The translations under genes were made by a program, and so were the position numbers. Positions 62,727 through 64,000 of a stretch of 64,000 nucleotides of DNA are shown piece after piece. The notes beneath the pieces were generated by a model. It saw only the letters and a list, made by a program, of their open reading frames with translations. It searched no databases and had not been told where the DNA came from. Every line of letters starts with the position of its first letter. The first letter of the stretch is position 1. The DNA lies in NCBI RefSeq assembly GCF_000427295.1, contig NZ_ATNM01000036.1, positions 55,885 through 119,884 on the forward strand, written 5' to 3'. Origin of the DNA: Cyclobacterium qasimii M12-11B. GTDB lineage: Bacteria > Bacteroidota > Bacteroidia > Cytophagales > Cyclobacteriaceae.

Positions 62727-62982
62727 TAGGCCTCCCCTCTGAGAACAGGGTAATAGCAGACCATTACTAATGCCTTTCTAAAATTAATTGCGATGAATAG
62801 GAAGGAGTAATTGCAAATTAAAGGTAGGTGACTGGTATTTCCTTATTTGTAAATTGGGTTGATTACTTCTAAAGCTTGACCTTTATGGATATCAAAAGTA
62901 AAATATTCCACGTGTAAAAGGCATTCTTTGTTTATCACGATTGTATCAGGTATTGGGGGATACACAATCCTAAATTTCCAAT

Positions 62983-63303
62983 TTATTCCCTTTTATAGGA
63001 AATCCAACCTGGAGGCACCTTTGGGAATCTCATCTGGTAATTGCCCCCAGAAAACCTAACCTCTACTGGCTCTTCCCCTTTTAATTGGGGAGCTTTTCCT
63101 TTGCAATCCTGAAATATCATTTCCTCGCCCCTGCCATCAGAATGGAATATCTCGAGCTTAATGTCCTCACATATATCTATTTCTCCTTCCCCTTCAACAT
63201 TTAGAGAAATTGTCACATTCTTTTTGATATATTTTTGAGGAAAAACCGAAAAGCTAGAAATTAAAATGAAAACTAACAAGAATGATAATTTTTGTGATTC
63301 CAT
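62983..63303 (-). CDS. Small secreted protein of unknown function
   Basis: 106 residues. Signal peptide MESQKLSFLLVFILISSFSV ending VFPQ. The mature part has two Cys (EIDICEDIKLEIFHSDGRG, IFQDCKGKAPQLKG) that may pair, and it looks beta-rich. No family is recognised. It stands alone between repeat-rich stretches. Confidence 0.6.
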   Translation of the reverse strand: MESQKLSFLLVFILISSFSVFPQKYIKKNVTISLNVEGEGEIDICEDIKLEIFHSDGRGEEMIFQDCKGKAPQLKGEEPVEVRFSGGNYQMRFPKVPPGWISYKRE

Positions 63304-63392
63304 ATTTACTATTGCTTAACTATTAACCGAAATTCTAGAAGCGGGAAAGTGGTCTTTTGCCCAGTCGATTTGTAGAAATAAACAGGTCTGGA

Positions 63393-63584
63393 TCAAGCCC
63401 CCAGTAACCCTTTCTCGAAAACACATCCGCCTATTCCACCACTTGGAGTGTTAAAAAAAATCGGGATTTCCTGATGGCTGATTTGATAAGCCATTTCCAC
63501 AATTAAAAATAGTTTATCTCCATAGGGATTGTAAATGAATACTGAACAATTAACGTACAAAGGTATAATCAGTTTGGATGCCAT
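63393..63584 (-). pseudogene. Truncated paralog of the 61029 gene
   Basis: 63 residues from MASKLIIPLYVNCSVFIYNP, then DKLFLIVEMAYQISHQEIPIF, FNTPSGGIGGC. It parallels the gene at 61029-61255 up to the TPSG motif and then diverges. The partner gene is absent. An upstream ATG at 63601 is in another frame. Most likely a remnant of a duplicated module. Confidence 0.45.
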
Positions 63585-63729
63585 TTTTGAGCCTTAGCCA
63601 TATAGTGCTCAAAACTTTAAACTTTCGTTTCCTAAGGAGTCCTTTAGTATGCCATTGCAAATGGCATAAAAAGGTTCACGACTTCAAAGGTGGTTAGTAA
63701 TAATTGGGTGTAGTGGAAACTACACCCAG
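63412..63729. repeat. Duplicated segment, copy 2
   Basis: Partner of 61065-61382. It includes the gene remnant and upstream sequence, ending with the inverted repeat GGGTGTAGT-GGAA-ACTACACCC at about 63706-63727. Confidence 0.7.
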
Positions 63730-63753
63730 GCAAGAAATCGATAAATAATTAAT

Positions 63754-64000
63754 TTAATTCTTATTTTTTAAAATTTCTGAAAAAATACCATTTACGAGAT
63801 CATTTTCTCCTGATACAGTGTCATACAATTTAACTAATAGTTGATTAATAACGTCTTTTTCAGGCCCAATATTTTCCAAATCTACAATAGGTTGGCGCTT
63901 TTCAATATCTAATATTTTAAAATAATAATGTATTTTATCCCTACCTGATAATTTTTGAACTGATACTTTAATTTTGTTTCCAGCTTTTAAATCTTTCTCT
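63754..64000 (-). CDS. C-terminal part of a protein cut by the window edge
   Basis: 81 codons are open to the window end without a start: EKDLKAGNKIKVSVQKLSGR, then DKIHYYFKILDIEKRQP, ending SEILKNKN. It is charged and soluble. The stop is at 63754-63756. No family is recognised from this fragment. The start lies beyond 64000. Confidence 0.6.
   Translation of the reverse strand, partial: EKDLKAGNKIKVSVQKLSGRDKIHYYFKILDIEKRQPIVDLENIGPEKDVINQLLVKLYDTVSGENDLVNGIFSEILKNKN

Larger units (their letters stand above)
62205..62982. other. Repeat-rich noncoding region
   Basis: Nearly 780 bp without a credible gene. Its main content is two copies of the dispersed hairpin element, 196 bp apart. Each is followed by similar sequence (TTACTAA, then GATAGGAAGG or a variant, then TTGCAAAT). 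This suggests a diverged tandem duplication of about 195 bp. Confidence 0.6.

Noticed and set aside
62588..62770. Small plus-strand ORF
   Set aside because: Its length comes from the dispersed hairpin element; the peptide is repeat-derived.

Overview
The window looks like a chromosome segment from a marine-type Bacteroidota, most likely order Cytophagales and close to Cyclobacteriaceae. This is inferred from gene content, not from a marker gene. The DNA is AT-rich. It encodes a giant cell-surface protein with a type B (gliding-motility-type) type IX secretion C-terminal domain followed directly by a PorP/SprF-like gene. It also has a one-protein hybrid two-component system (HTCS), many hybrid histidine kinases, a sulfatase, an SSS-family Na+/solute symporter and many Bacteroidota-style lipoproteins. 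Recognisable Shine-Dalgarno sites are scarce, and several upstream regions carry a TAnnTTTG-like -7 box. No rRNA, tRNA, CRISPR array or complete insertion sequence was seen.

Layout. 0-5 kb: a Cache-domain lipoprotein and an overlapping hybrid kinase, then OsmC and a small gene (all minus). 5-15 kb: acetyl-CoA hydrolase/CoA-transferase (plus), a TPR histidine kinase, a flavin oxidoreductase with a class V aminotransferase, a Nudix/nitrilase pair and a secreted EEP nuclease (minus). 15-23 kb: a second large hybrid kinase, the housekeeping run prs - rplY - pth - thiamine-binding protein, a Dabb lipoprotein and a stand-alone receiver. 23-34 kb: a GH3/serine-hydrolase fusion divergent from an SSS symporter, a sulfatase, a DUF3857/transglutaminase/DUF2569 protein and an alpha/beta hydrolase. 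34.6-55.2 kb: a tandem-repeat array, an intact HTCS, two small secreted proteins, the giant adhesin-like protein of about 4,340 residues and its SprF-like partner. 55.4-59.9 kb: an IorB/IorA-type molybdenum oxidoreductase pair, TauE/SafE and a small frameshifted membrane protein. 60-64 kb: a RelE/ParE module, decayed genes, a TonB-like protein and many short dispersed repeats.

Two points dominate. First, at least nine genes are interrupted by single-base indels, nearly all in homopolymer runs, and each reading frame is restored by one base. This density suggests indel errors in the underlying assembly, although true decay is likely in the last 4 kb. These genes are therefore annotated as whole genes with the break noted. 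Second, a shared upstream motif (TGTTACATGC followed by TTTGATACAA) precedes the three plus-strand genes beside the HTCS, two small secreted proteins and the giant surface protein. This suggests a co-regulated surface system made of sensor/regulator, secreted partners, T9SS type B adhesin and SprF-like anchor. It is the best candidate here for an undescribed system.
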